This document shows, one piece after another, positions 1 through 7,483 of a DNA stretch of 64,000 nt; positions within the stretch are counted from its first letter, which is position 1, and every line of letters starts with the position of its first letter. The translations under genes were made by a program, and so were the position numbers. The stretch covers positions 62,001 to 126,000 of the forward strand of contig NZ_QOKW01000010.1 of the NCBI RefSeq assembly GCF_008365375.1, written 5' to 3'. This DNA comes from Roseomonas genomospecies 6 (GTDB taxonomy: Bacteria; Pseudomonadota; Alphaproteobacteria; Azospirillales; Azospirillaceae). The notes under the pieces were generated by a model that was given only the letters and a program-made list of their open reading frames with translations, did not search any database and had not been told where the DNA came from.

Positions 1-111
1 TCCGAACGCACGCAACGGCTGCTGGCCCGCATGGGCTTCGGCTGGCCGCCGGTTCCGCGCGCCGGGCAGGCCGACATGCTGCGCGCCGCGGCTGAGCTTT
101 TCTATCGATGA
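1..111 (+). CDS. 3' end of an unidentified protein (partial)
   Basis: Frame 1 is open from the window edge to a TGA at 109-111 and encodes the last 36 residues of a protein ending in ELFYR. The TGA overlaps the ATG of the next gene at 108, the same ATGA arrangement used by the following genes, so it is the upstream member of the same operon. Too little is present to name it. From the context (oxygenase, peptide exporters, thioesterase) it probably belongs to peptide natural-product or siderophore biosynthesis, which is inference only. Confidence 0.7.
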   Translation, partial: SERTQRLLARMGFGWPPVPRAGQADMLRAAAELFYR

Positions 112-1139
112 ACGCCTGGGGACCCTACATGCTGAACCACGTCCAAGACCTGGGCTTCCGCGCCGGTGAATTCACCGTGGAGCCGCTGTCCGACACCGAG
201 GCGGGACGTGTCCTGGACGTTCTGGCGGCCCGCCTCGGGGCGGAGACGGACGCCGCGTCCCTCGTCCCGGACGGTCGGGAAGCCGACCTGCGCGGGGAGC
301 TTGCGGAGGCCGCCCCCGGTCTGTCCGCCCTGGCCGCGGCGATCCGCGACCGGCTGGAGACCAGCCACAGCGGCGTGCTGATCCGCCGCGCCCATCTGGG
401 CCACCGCGATCTCGACACCCGGCGCCGCCTGCTCTACGCACTGGCGGTCTGCATGGGCGCGCCGACCGCCACCGACCGGATCGACCGCAAGGTGGTGTGG
501 GACATCAAGGTCCGGCCCGAGATGGTCCGCACGGGCAGCGCCTCCACCTTCTCCGAACACGCCGACGAGGCCGACTTCCACACCGACACCCAGTATTTCC
601 CGAACCCCGAACGCTACATGCTGCTTTACTTCGCACAGGCCGCGGCCTGCGGCGGCGGGCGGTCCAGCCTGCGCGACGCGCGCTGCGTCCGCGAGGCGCT
701 GGAGCGCAGCGAGGAGGGGCGCTGGGCGCTCGACCTGCTGTCGCGGCGGGCGCTGCCCTTCCGCATCCCGGCCACCTTCACCAGCACCGGATCGCGGGAC
801 GCGGTCGAGATGACCTTCGCCACCGTCTTCGGCGAGCGGCCCAGCATCCGCTTCCGCACCGACACGCTGCGCCGGGGCTTGGCCGCCTGTCCGGAGCACG
901 ACACGCCGGAGGTCCGCCGCGCGCTCGCCATCCTCCAGGCGGAGCTGGACGACCCGGCCCGGCGGCTGGAGACCTTCATGGAGTCCGACTCCCTGCTGGC
1001 GATCAACAACCACGAGGCGCTTCACGGGCGGGGCGCCTTCGCCGACCCGGAGCGCCACGCACTGCGCATCCGCATCGACGATGGCGCCCCGCAGGATGGC
1101 GCCCGGCAGGAAGGCGCGCCTCGGGATTCCGCCCGATGA
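108..1139 (+). CDS. TauD/SyrP-type Fe(II)/2-oxoglutarate-dependent oxygenase
   Basis: A 343-aa protein of the clavaminate synthase/TauD superfamily. The metal triad is visible: the HxD motif in DFHTDTQYF (His158, Asp160) and a distal His near residue 306 in NNHEALHGRG, followed about 14 residues later by the RIRI segment that supplies the 2-oxoglutarate-binding Arg. Family members hydroxylate free or carrier-bound amino acids such as Asp, Asn or Arg in non-ribosomal peptide and siderophore pathways. It shares 4-bp overlaps with both neighbours and precedes peptide exporters and a type II thioesterase, so a tailoring role in a peptide pathway is likely. The substrate cannot be read from the sequence. 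The C-terminal tail is low-complexity (GAPQDGARQEGAPRD) and may be disordered. Confidence 0.85.
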   Translation: MNAWGPYMLNHVQDLGFRAGEFTVEPLSDTEAGRVLDVLAARLGAETDAASLVPDGREADLRGELAEAAPGLSALAAAIRDRLETSHSGVLIRRAHLGHRDLDTRRRLLYALAVCMGAPTATDRIDRKVVWDIKVRPEMVRTGSASTFSEHADEADFHTDTQYFPNPERYMLLYFAQAAACGGGRSSLRDARCVREALERSEEGRWALDLLSRRALPFRIPATFTSTGSRDAVEMTFATVFGERPSIRFRTDTLRRGLAACPEHDTPEVRRALAILQAELDDPARRLETFMESDSLLAINNHEALHGRGAFADPERHALRIRIDDGAPQDGARQEGAPRDSAR

Positions 1140-2785
1140 ATCTTCTCCGCCTGCTCGGACGGCTGGGACCGGCGCCGCTGCGCCGGCTGATCCTCTACGC
1201 CCTGGGCTCGGCGCTCTCCTCCACGTTGGTGCTCGCCCTGGTCAACCGCGGCGCCGAGGAGATCGCGGCGGAGAAGGCCGACTTCGTCAACGTGCCGCTC
1301 GCCGTCGCCTTCGTCGTCAGCGTCGTCCTCTACATGCTCCTGGAAGGCCGCATGGTCGCCCATCTGTCGGCGGATGTGGAGGAGGTGGTGGACACGCTGC
1401 GCATGCGGCTGCTCGACCAGATCCGCCGCGCCGACCTGTGGAAGCTGGAGCGCTTCGGCCAGACCCCGCTGTTTGAGAGCGTGACGCAGAGCACCCAACT
1501 CATCTCCCAGAATTCGCAGTTCCTGGCGCTGACCGTGCGCTCGGTCCTGCTGACCGGGACGATCCTGCTCTACATCGCCACCATCTCCCCGGTCGCCTTC
1601 CTGCTGATCGGCGGGCTTCTGGGCACCGGAACGTGGTTCTACATCCGGCTGGGCCGCGCGCTGGAGGAACGGCACCGCGCCATGATGGCGGAGGAGGCCA
1701 CTCTGTTCGAAGGCGTGTCGGACCTGTTCGACGGCTTCAAGGAACAGCGCCTGAACAGCGCCCGCAGCCACGACCTGAACGCCACCTTCGGCACCGTGTC
1801 CGACCGCACGACGGCGGCCCGCGGAGAGGTGCATCTGCACACATGGCAGCAGTTCGTGTTCGGCGAATGCGCCTTCAACCTGATGCTGGGCGTGGTCGTC
1901 TTCGTCGTGCCGACCTATTCCAGCGCCATTTCGGCGGAACTGGTGAAGATCACCGCCGCCATCTTCTTCATGTCGGCCCCGGTCTTCGGGCTGATGCAGT
2001 CGCTGGCGGTGATGAGCGCGGCGGAGGCCGCCGCCGGGCGCATGATGGCTCTGGAAGGCCGGCTCGCCGAACTGGCGGAGGCCGGAAGCGACGGCCCCAC
2101 CCTGCCGGTGCCCGTCAATTTCGCCGAGGTCAGGCTGGAGGGGGTGGAGTTCGCCTTTCCCGCCCCGCCGGGTGAGCCGCCCTTCGCGGTCGGCCCCTTC
2201 GACCTGACCATCCGGCGCGGCGAGGTGATGTTCATCACCGGCGGCAACGGGTCCGGCAAATCGACCTTCATCAAGCTGCTGACCGGCCTCTACCACCCGC
2301 TGCGCGGACGGCTGACGGTGGACGGCGTGCCGGTCGGGCCGCAGCGCGTCGCCGCCTACCGCGAGCTGATGGCCACCGTCTTCGCCGATTTCCACCTGTT
2401 CGCCCGCCTGTATGGACAGGACCGCATCAACCTTCTGGAAGCCGCCGACCTGATGCGCTGGATGGAGATGGAAAAGGTCACCGCGCTGGAAGGCGACCGC
2501 TTCGGGCGCCGCGACCTGTCCGCCGGGCAGCGCAAGCGGCTGGGCCTCGTCGCCGCGATCCTGGAGAAGGCGCCGATCCTGATCCTGGACGAATGGGCCG
2601 CCGACCAGGACCCGCATTTCCGCTTCAAGTTCTACCGGGAGGTCGTGCCGGAGCTGAAGCGGCGCGGCCTGACCATCGTGGCGGTGACCCACGACGACCA
2701 TTATTTCGACGTCGCCGACCGCCGCCTGCACATGGAGGAAGGCCGCCTGACCGAGCTGACGGTGGCGGCGGGGGGCGTGGCATGA
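1136..2785 (+). CDS. Cyclic-peptide-type ABC exporter, fused TMD-NBD (PvdE/SyrD family), first copy
   Basis: A 549-aa half-transporter, close to the usual length of PvdE/SyrD proteins. The N-terminal ~300 residues hold about six membrane segments and the C-terminal half is the ATPase: Walker A GGNGSGKST (about residue 368), signature LSAGQRKR and Walker B ILILDEWAADQDP (about residue 481). Walker B ends in DEWAADQDP rather than the DEPTS(A) form of most exporters, as in this family. The ATG at 1136 overlaps the upstream stop, and the gene overlaps the next exporter by 4 bp. These proteins move peptide siderophores or lipopeptides, or their precursors, across the inner membrane. With the next gene it may form a heterodimer. 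Confidence 0.9.
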   Translation: MNLLRLLGRLGPAPLRRLILYALGSALSSTLVLALVNRGAEEIAAEKADFVNVPLAVAFVVSVVLYMLLEGRMVAHLSADVEEVVDTLRMRLLDQIRRADLWKLERFGQTPLFESVTQSTQLISQNSQFLALTVRSVLLTGTILLYIATISPVAFLLIGGLLGTGTWFYIRLGRALEERHRAMMAEEATLFEGVSDLFDGFKEQRLNSARSHDLNATFGTVSDRTTAARGEVHLHTWQQFVFGECAFNLMLGVVVFVVPTYSSAISAELVKITAAIFFMSAPVFGLMQSLAVMSAAEAAAGRMMALEGRLAELAEAGSDGPTLPVPVNFAEVRLEGVEFAFPAPPGEPPFAVGPFDLTIRRGEVMFITGGNGSGKSTFIKLLTGLYHPLRGRLTVDGVPVGPQRVAAYRELMATVFADFHLFARLYGQDRINLLEAADLMRWMEMEKVTALEGDRFGRRDLSAGQRKRLGLVAAILEKAPILILDEWAADQDPHFRFKFYREVVPELKRRGLTIVAVTHDDHYFDVADRRLHMEEGRLTELTVAAGGVA

Positions 2786-4434
2786 GGCTGGCCGCCATCG
2801 TCCTGCGCGAGATTCCGGAGAATCTGCGCACGCTCGCCCTGATGAACGTCCTGTCGGCGATCGCGACGGCGGCGCTGCTGTGGCTGGTGGACGCCGCCGC
2901 CAAGGACGCCACCCAGGGCATCGTCAGCCCGCGCCTTCTGGTGATGTACGCGGTCACGGTGACGCTGTTCGGGGTGACCCACAATTACGCGCTGATCACC
3001 GCGTCCCAGGACGCCGAACGGCTGATCCACAAAATCCGGCTGCGCCTGTTCGATCTGGTGCGCCGCGCCGACCTCGTGACCGTGGACCGCATCGGGCGGG
3101 CTTCGCTGCACGGCGTGCTGACCCAGGACACGCAGACGCTGGCCCAGACCCTGCCCCTTCTGGCGATCGGCGGGCAGCAGGCGGTGATGCTGGTCTTCCT
3201 GGCGGTCTATCTGGCCTGGCTGTCGCCGCTGGCCTGTGTGATGGCCTTCGCCTTCGCCGGGATCGCCGTGGCCGTGAAGGTCGCGCGGGTGCAGCGCCTG
3301 CGCCGCAACATGATGGACGCGGCGGCGGCGGAGGCGCGCGTCTTCGACGGGCTGACCGATCTGCTGCGCGGCTTCAAGGAGGTGCGGATGAACCGCCCCC
3401 GCGGCGACGGGCTGATCCGCAACCTTGCCGACGCCTCGTCCCGGGCGCGGGCGGTGAATGTGGACATGAAGGCGCAGTGGGGGCGCAACTTCGCCCTGGT
3501 CGAGGCGATGTTCTACACGCTGATCGGCATGATGGTCTTCGCCGTGCCGCTCTTCACCACCGGCTATCACGAGGTGGTGGTTCCGGCGACCACGGCGGCG
3601 CTGTTCATCGTCGGGCCGGTCAGCACCGTCTCCTTCGTCACCCCGCTGGTCACCCAGACCGAGATGGCCCTGTCCAACATCGAAGCGATGGAGGAGCGGC
3701 TGCGCGCCGCCGCCGGAAGCGCCCCGGACGAGGGCGCCGACCGGCTGCCCGGCCCGCCCGCCAGCATCGCCCTGGCCGACGCCACCTTCGCCTATCGCGA
3801 CGGCGAGGGGACCCCGGTCTTCGCGGTCGGGCCGCTGGCGGCGGAGTTCCGGGCGGGGGAGATCACCTTCGTCACGGGCGGGAACGGGTCCGGCAAGTCC
3901 ACCATGCTGCGCCTGCTGACCGGGCTGATGCCGCTGAGCGGCGGTCAGCTCCTGGCCGATGGGGAGCCGGTGCCGGCGGAGCGGATGCAGAGCTACCGCG
4001 ACATGATCTCCGCCATCTTCTCCGACTACCACCTGTCGCGCCGCCTCTACGGCGTGGCCGACCCAGAGCCGGCGCGCGTCCGCGCCCTGCTGGAGCGGCT
4101 GGAGATGCAGGACAAGGTGACGGTCGCGGACGGCTGTTTCAGCACGGTCGCCCTGTCCACCGGCCAGCGCAAGCGCCTCGCCCTCGTGGTCGCGCAGTTG
4201 GAGGACAAACCGGTCATCGTCCTGGACGAATGGGCCGCCGACCAGGACCCGCATTTCCGCCGCGTCTTCTACGAGGAGCTGCTGCCGGAGCTGAAGGCGA
4301 AGGGCAAGATCGTCATCTGCGTGACCCACGACGAGCGCTGGTTCGGCCTCGCCGACCGCGTCTATCACATGAACGAGGGACGCATCGGGGAAGGGCACGG
4401 CCACCATCACCTCTTCGCGCTGGAGGATGCATGA
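2782..4434 (+). CDS. Cyclic-peptide-type ABC exporter, second copy
   Basis: A 550-aa paralogue of the preceding gene with the same layout: six-helix membrane domain, then Walker A GGNGSGKST (about residue 366), signature LSTGQRKR and Walker B VIVLDEWAADQDPHFR (about residue 478). The two proteins align along their length but differ widely in the membrane half, so they are old duplicates rather than a recent copy. The ATG at 2782 overlaps the upstream TGA, and its own TGA at 4432-4434 overlaps the thioesterase start, which indicates translational coupling. Near the C-terminus HGHHHL is histidine-rich. The pair probably works as a heterodimer or handles two steps of export. Confidence 0.9.
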   Translation: MRLAAIVLREIPENLRTLALMNVLSAIATAALLWLVDAAAKDATQGIVSPRLLVMYAVTVTLFGVTHNYALITASQDAERLIHKIRLRLFDLVRRADLVTVDRIGRASLHGVLTQDTQTLAQTLPLLAIGGQQAVMLVFLAVYLAWLSPLACVMAFAFAGIAVAVKVARVQRLRRNMMDAAAAEARVFDGLTDLLRGFKEVRMNRPRGDGLIRNLADASSRARAVNVDMKAQWGRNFALVEAMFYTLIGMMVFAVPLFTTGYHEVVVPATTAALFIVGPVSTVSFVTPLVTQTEMALSNIEAMEERLRAAAGSAPDEGADRLPGPPASIALADATFAYRDGEGTPVFAVGPLAAEFRAGEITFVTGGNGSGKSTMLRLLTGLMPLSGGQLLADGEPVPAERMQSYRDMISAIFSDYHLSRRLYGVADPEPARVRALLERLEMQDKVTVADGCFSTVALSTGQRKRLALVVAQLEDKPVIVLDEWAADQDPHFRRVFYEELLPELKAKGKIVICVTHDERWFGLADRVYHMNEGRIGEGHGHHHLFALEDA

Positions 4435-5189
4435 CAGCCCCGTCCGCATCCCTCTGGCTTCAGGGCTTCCGCCCGCCGGCGGCGCCGCGCCGGACCCTGG
4501 TCTGCTTCCCCTACGCCGGGGCCGGAGCCGCCGTCTTCCGCGATTGGGCGCACGAGGCCGGGCCGGACACGGAGCTTCTGGCCGTGCGCCTGCCGGGGCG
4601 GGAGAACCGCATCGCCGAACCGCCGTTCCGGCGGGTGGAAGACACCGTGCCCGGCATCCTGGCCGCGCTGGAGCCTCTGACGGACCGCCCCCTGACCCTG
4701 TTCGGCCATTCGCTGGGGGCGGCGCTGGCCTACGCCACCGCCCGCGCGCTGGTGGCGCGGGGGCGTCCGCCCGCTCTGCTGGCCGTTTCGGGGCGCCGGG
4801 CGCCGCACCTGCCGTCGCGGCGGCCGCCGTCCGACGGCCTGGACGACGCGGCCTTCCTCGTCCGCCTCGCCGCGCTGGGTGGCACCCCGCCGGAGGTTCT
4901 GGCCTGCGACGACCTGATGGAGCTGATGCTTCCCATGCTGCGGGCCGATTTCGCCATGTCGGACGCCTTCCTGGAGGACGATCCTCCGCCGCTGCCCGTG
5001 CCGCTGCTGGCCTTCGCCGGAGCGGAAGACGCCGAAGTCACGGAGGCGGAAGTCGCCGGGTGGGAGCGGCTGGCCGGGGCGGGTTTCATGCGGCTCACGC
5101 TTCCCGGCGGTCACTTTTTCCTGCACGGGCACCGCGCTTCGATTGTCTCACGGTTGAATGAAAATGCTTTTTCAGATCAGCGAACATGA
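4431..5189 (+). CDS. Type II thioesterase (GrsT/TesA family) of a peptide synthetase pathway
   Basis: A 252-aa alpha/beta hydrolase. FPYAGAGAAVFRDW near the N-terminus is typical of type II thioesterases, GHSLG holds the nucleophile (about Ser93), an acidic residue follows in EDAEVTE (about residue 203) and GGHFFLHGH supplies the catalytic His (about 228). Such enzymes clear misprimed acyl or aminoacyl groups from carrier proteins of non-ribosomal peptide or polyketide synthetases. Its presence implies a synthetase upstream of the window. The start overlaps the exporter stop by 4 bp, and a hairpin terminator follows 66 bp downstream, so this is the last gene of the operon. Confidence 0.9.
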   Translation: MTAPSASLWLQGFRPPAAPRRTLVCFPYAGAGAAVFRDWAHEAGPDTELLAVRLPGRENRIAEPPFRRVEDTVPGILAALEPLTDRPLTLFGHSLGAALAYATARALVARGRPPALLAVSGRRAPHLPSRRPPSDGLDDAAFLVRLAALGGTPPEVLACDDLMELMLPMLRADFAMSDAFLEDDPPPLPVPLLAFAGAEDAEVTEAEVAGWERLAGAGFMRLTLPGGHFFLHGHRASIVSRLNENAFSDQRT

Positions 5190-5254
5190 CGGCTTACCTT
5201 TCGATGGCAATTTCTTTGACGGAAACAACCGGATTCGTTAGCCCATATGACGGT

Positions 5255-5281
5255 GCCGCCGGCGACCACCGGCGGCGTTTT
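5255..5281 (+). terminator. Rho-independent terminator after the exporter/thioesterase operon
   Basis: Perfect 8-bp arms GCCGCCGG (5255-5262) and CCGGCGGC (5269-5276) enclose a 6-nt loop and are followed by GTTTT. It lies 66 bp after the thioesterase stop and before the promoter region of the next gene. Confidence 0.75.
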
Positions 5282-5387
5282 CGGAGCGGGCCGTCCCTTC
5301 GGGGCCGACTTCGCCGCGGACCATCCCGGTGCGCGGCGTTCATTGCTGATTTTCTCTCGACAACGTCCATTTTTGGAGCACCACAGC

Positions 5388-6059
5388 ATGGTCAGTGAGA
5401 AGGAAACGCCGGGCGGCAAGGCCAAGCCGGAGACGGCGGCCACCCCCACCCCGGCCCCGGAGGCCGTGAAGACCGCCCCCGAAAGCACCGCCGAATCCAC
5501 GGCCTCCGCCACCGCGTCGGAAACCGCCCCGGAGACCGCTGCGGAAACCGCCGTGTCCGAAGCCGCCCCGGCCTCCACGGAAACCCGCGCGGCGGAGATC
5601 ATCCGCAAGCATGTGCTGATGTCCGCCGCCGCGGGCGTCATCCCGCTGAACTTCGTTGACACCGCCGCCCTGGCCGTCGTGCAGCTCCGCCTGCTGAAGG
5701 AGCTGTCGGAGCTGCACGGCGTCGACTTCCGCGGCGACATCGGCCGTTCCGCGGTCGGCACGCTGTTCGCCACGGTCGCCCCGACCGCCCTGGCCGGCGG
5801 CCTGCTCGGCTCCATGGCCTTCAACATGGCCCTGCGGTCGGTGCCGGTGATCGGCACGGTCACGCGGCTGGCGACCCAGCCGGCCTTCAACAGCGCCTTC
5901 ACCTACGCGCTGGGCAAGGTCTTCCAGCAGCACTTCGCGTCGGGCGGCACCTTCCTGACCTTCCAGCCGGAAAAGGTGAAGACCTATTTCCGCGAGAAGT
6001 TCGAGGAGGCCCGCCGCCGCAAGGGTGCGGCGCCGGAGGCGGCCCCGGCCGCGGCCTGA
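5388..6059 (+). CDS. DUF697 family protein with low-complexity N-terminus
   Basis: A 223-aa protein. Residues 1-65 are rich in Ala, Thr, Glu and Pro and probably disordered. The rest matches the DUF697 pattern: IIRKHVLMSAAAGVIPLNFVD, then two hydrophobic glycine/alanine-rich stretches and a basic C-terminal helix. DUF697 domains occur in membrane-associated GTPase-type proteins, but no GTPase motifs are present here, so it is a stand-alone domain of unknown role. The ATG at 5388 follows GGAG with good spacing. An in-frame ATG at 5247 is less likely because it lies within the terminator of the previous operon. Confidence 0.75.
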   Translation: MVSEKETPGGKAKPETAATPTPAPEAVKTAPESTAESTASATASETAPETAAETAVSEAAPASTETRAAEIIRKHVLMSAAAGVIPLNFVDTAALAVVQLRLLKELSELHGVDFRGDIGRSAVGTLFATVAPTALAGGLLGSMAFNMALRSVPVIGTVTRLATQPAFNSAFTYALGKVFQQHFASGGTFLTFQPEKVKTYFREKFEEARRRKGAAPEAAPAAA

Positions 6060-6155
6060 CCGCCGCGTCCGTTTCGTACCCGGAAGGACGGGCGGGGAGG
6101 TTCCGCACATCCCCGCTCTCCTCCCGCCGTCCTCCCATTCCAAGGCCGGAAGCGC

Positions 6156-6353
6156 ATGCCCGTCTTTCTCGTCACGCTCTATCTCCTCGCCTGTCTGGTG
6201 TGCGGCGTCATGGGGCGCAACACCACGATCGGCTTCATCGGCCATTTCCTGCTGGCCCTCTTCCTGACCCCGCTCGTGAATTTCGTGATCCAGGCGGTGG
6301 GGCGCCCCAGCGCGCGGGAACGTGAGAAGATGCTGACGACGAGACCGCGATGA
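6156..6353 (+). CDS. Small membrane protein upstream of an SPFH protein
   Basis: A 65-aa protein with two hydrophobic segments (residues about 2-18 and 24-48) and a basic, charged C-terminus (REREKMLTTRPR). Its stop overlaps the ATG of the band-7 gene (ATGA at 6350-6353), so the two are co-translated and probably act together at the inner membrane. It does not match a family I can name. Confidence 0.7.
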   Translation: MPVFLVTLYLLACLVCGVMGRNTTIGFIGHFLLALFLTPLVNFVIQAVGRPSAREREKMLTTRPR

Positions 6354-7459
6354 CCACGCTGGACCAGTCCGCCGGGGACGGCGTCGCCCGCGCCCCCCTG
6401 TGGCAGCGCGCCCGGCTGTGGATGAAGCGCCGCAGCGTGTCGATCTACGCGCTGACGCTGACCCTGATCCTGGGCTTCCTCGCCATCGCCCCCGCCATCT
6501 TCGTGGAGGTGCCCTCCGGCCATGTCGGCGTGCTGTGGCTGCGCTTCTTCGGCGGCACGGTCACCGACCGGGTGTACAGCGAAGGCACGCACCTGATCTT
6601 CCCGTGGGACCGGGTGACGATGTACGACGTGCGCCTGCGCACCGACACCCGCACCTATGAAGCCGTGGCGGCCAACGGCATGTCGATGACGGTGGACGTA
6701 TCCCTGCGCTACCGCATCAACCCGCCCGCCGCCGGTCTGGTCCACAAGTTGGCCGGGAGCGATTACGCGGAAAAGCTGGTGCATCCGGAGATCGCCAGCC
6801 TCGTCTACGAATTCGTGTCGCAGCACAAGCCGGAGAACTTCTATTCGGTCAACCGGGCGGACATCCAAGGCTTCCTGCTGCGGGAGGCCCGCCAGCAATT
6901 CCCCGTTCCGCCGATCGACATGCAAGCGCTGAAGCTGGCGCCCGGCGCGACGGCGGAGGATTACGCCTCCGTGATGATCCGGGTGGAGGACGTGCTGGTC
7001 GCCGGGGTCAGCTTCCCGCCGCTGGTCCGGCAGGCCATCGACCGCAAGATCGAGCAGCAGCAGATCATGGAGGAATACGACTTCCGCATCACCCGCGAGA
7101 TCAAGGAACGCGACCGCAAGCGGATCGAGGCGGAAGGCGTCCGCGATTTCCAGGACATCGTGGCCCGCAACATCACGCCGGAATATCTGCGCCTGCGCGG
7201 CATCGAGGCGACGCGGGCCTTCGCCACCTCCCAGAACGCCAAGACGATCATCATCGGCGGGCGCGACGGGCTGCCGGTCATCCTCAACACCGGCGACGAC
7301 GCCAGGACGGGCACAGCCGCCGCAGCGTCGCAGGAAACCCACACGAAGGAGCCGGCCGCGAACGGAGCGGACGAGATCACCGCGCGCCTGTCCACCCTGG
7401 ACGCGCCGCCAACGGAAAACACCGCGCGGGAAGCCCCGCCGGACACCGCCGGGCGCTGA
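6350..7459 (+). CDS. SPFH/band-7 (prohibitin-like) membrane protein
   Basis: A 369-aa protein with one N-terminal transmembrane helix (about residues 29-50) followed directly by a band-7 domain starting VPSGHVGVLWLRFFGG and running to about residue 250. A charged helical segment follows (IEQQQIMEEYDFRITREIKERDRKRIEAEG), then an Ala/Thr/Pro-rich disordered tail. SPFH proteins form large inner-membrane rings that scaffold or restrain proteases and lipid domains. It lacks the HflC/HflK pair arrangement, so it is a separate prohibitin-like member. The 4-bp overlap with the small membrane protein upstream suggests a functional unit. Confidence 0.85.
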   Translation: MTTLDQSAGDGVARAPLWQRARLWMKRRSVSIYALTLTLILGFLAIAPAIFVEVPSGHVGVLWLRFFGGTVTDRVYSEGTHLIFPWDRVTMYDVRLRTDTRTYEAVAANGMSMTVDVSLRYRINPPAAGLVHKLAGSDYAEKLVHPEIASLVYEFVSQHKPENFYSVNRADIQGFLLREARQQFPVPPIDMQALKLAPGATAEDYASVMIRVEDVLVAGVSFPPLVRQAIDRKIEQQQIMEEYDFRITREIKERDRKRIEAEGVRDFQDIVARNITPEYLRLRGIEATRAFATSQNAKTIIIGGRDGLPVILNTGDDARTGTAAAASQETHTKEPAANGADEITARLSTLDAPPTENTAREAPPDTAGR

Positions 7460-7469
7460 CGCCCGGCGG
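7446..7469. terminator. Hairpin between convergent genes
   Basis: Perfect 10-bp arms CCGCCGGGCG (7446-7455) and CGCCCGGCGG (7460-7469) with a CTGA loop. The left arm lies in the last codons of the SPFH gene and the loop contains part of its stop codon. It precedes the convergent chemoreceptor stop at 7484 and could terminate from both sides, although there is no T tract. Confidence 0.5.
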
Positions 7470-7483
7470 GTTGCGGAAACCGG

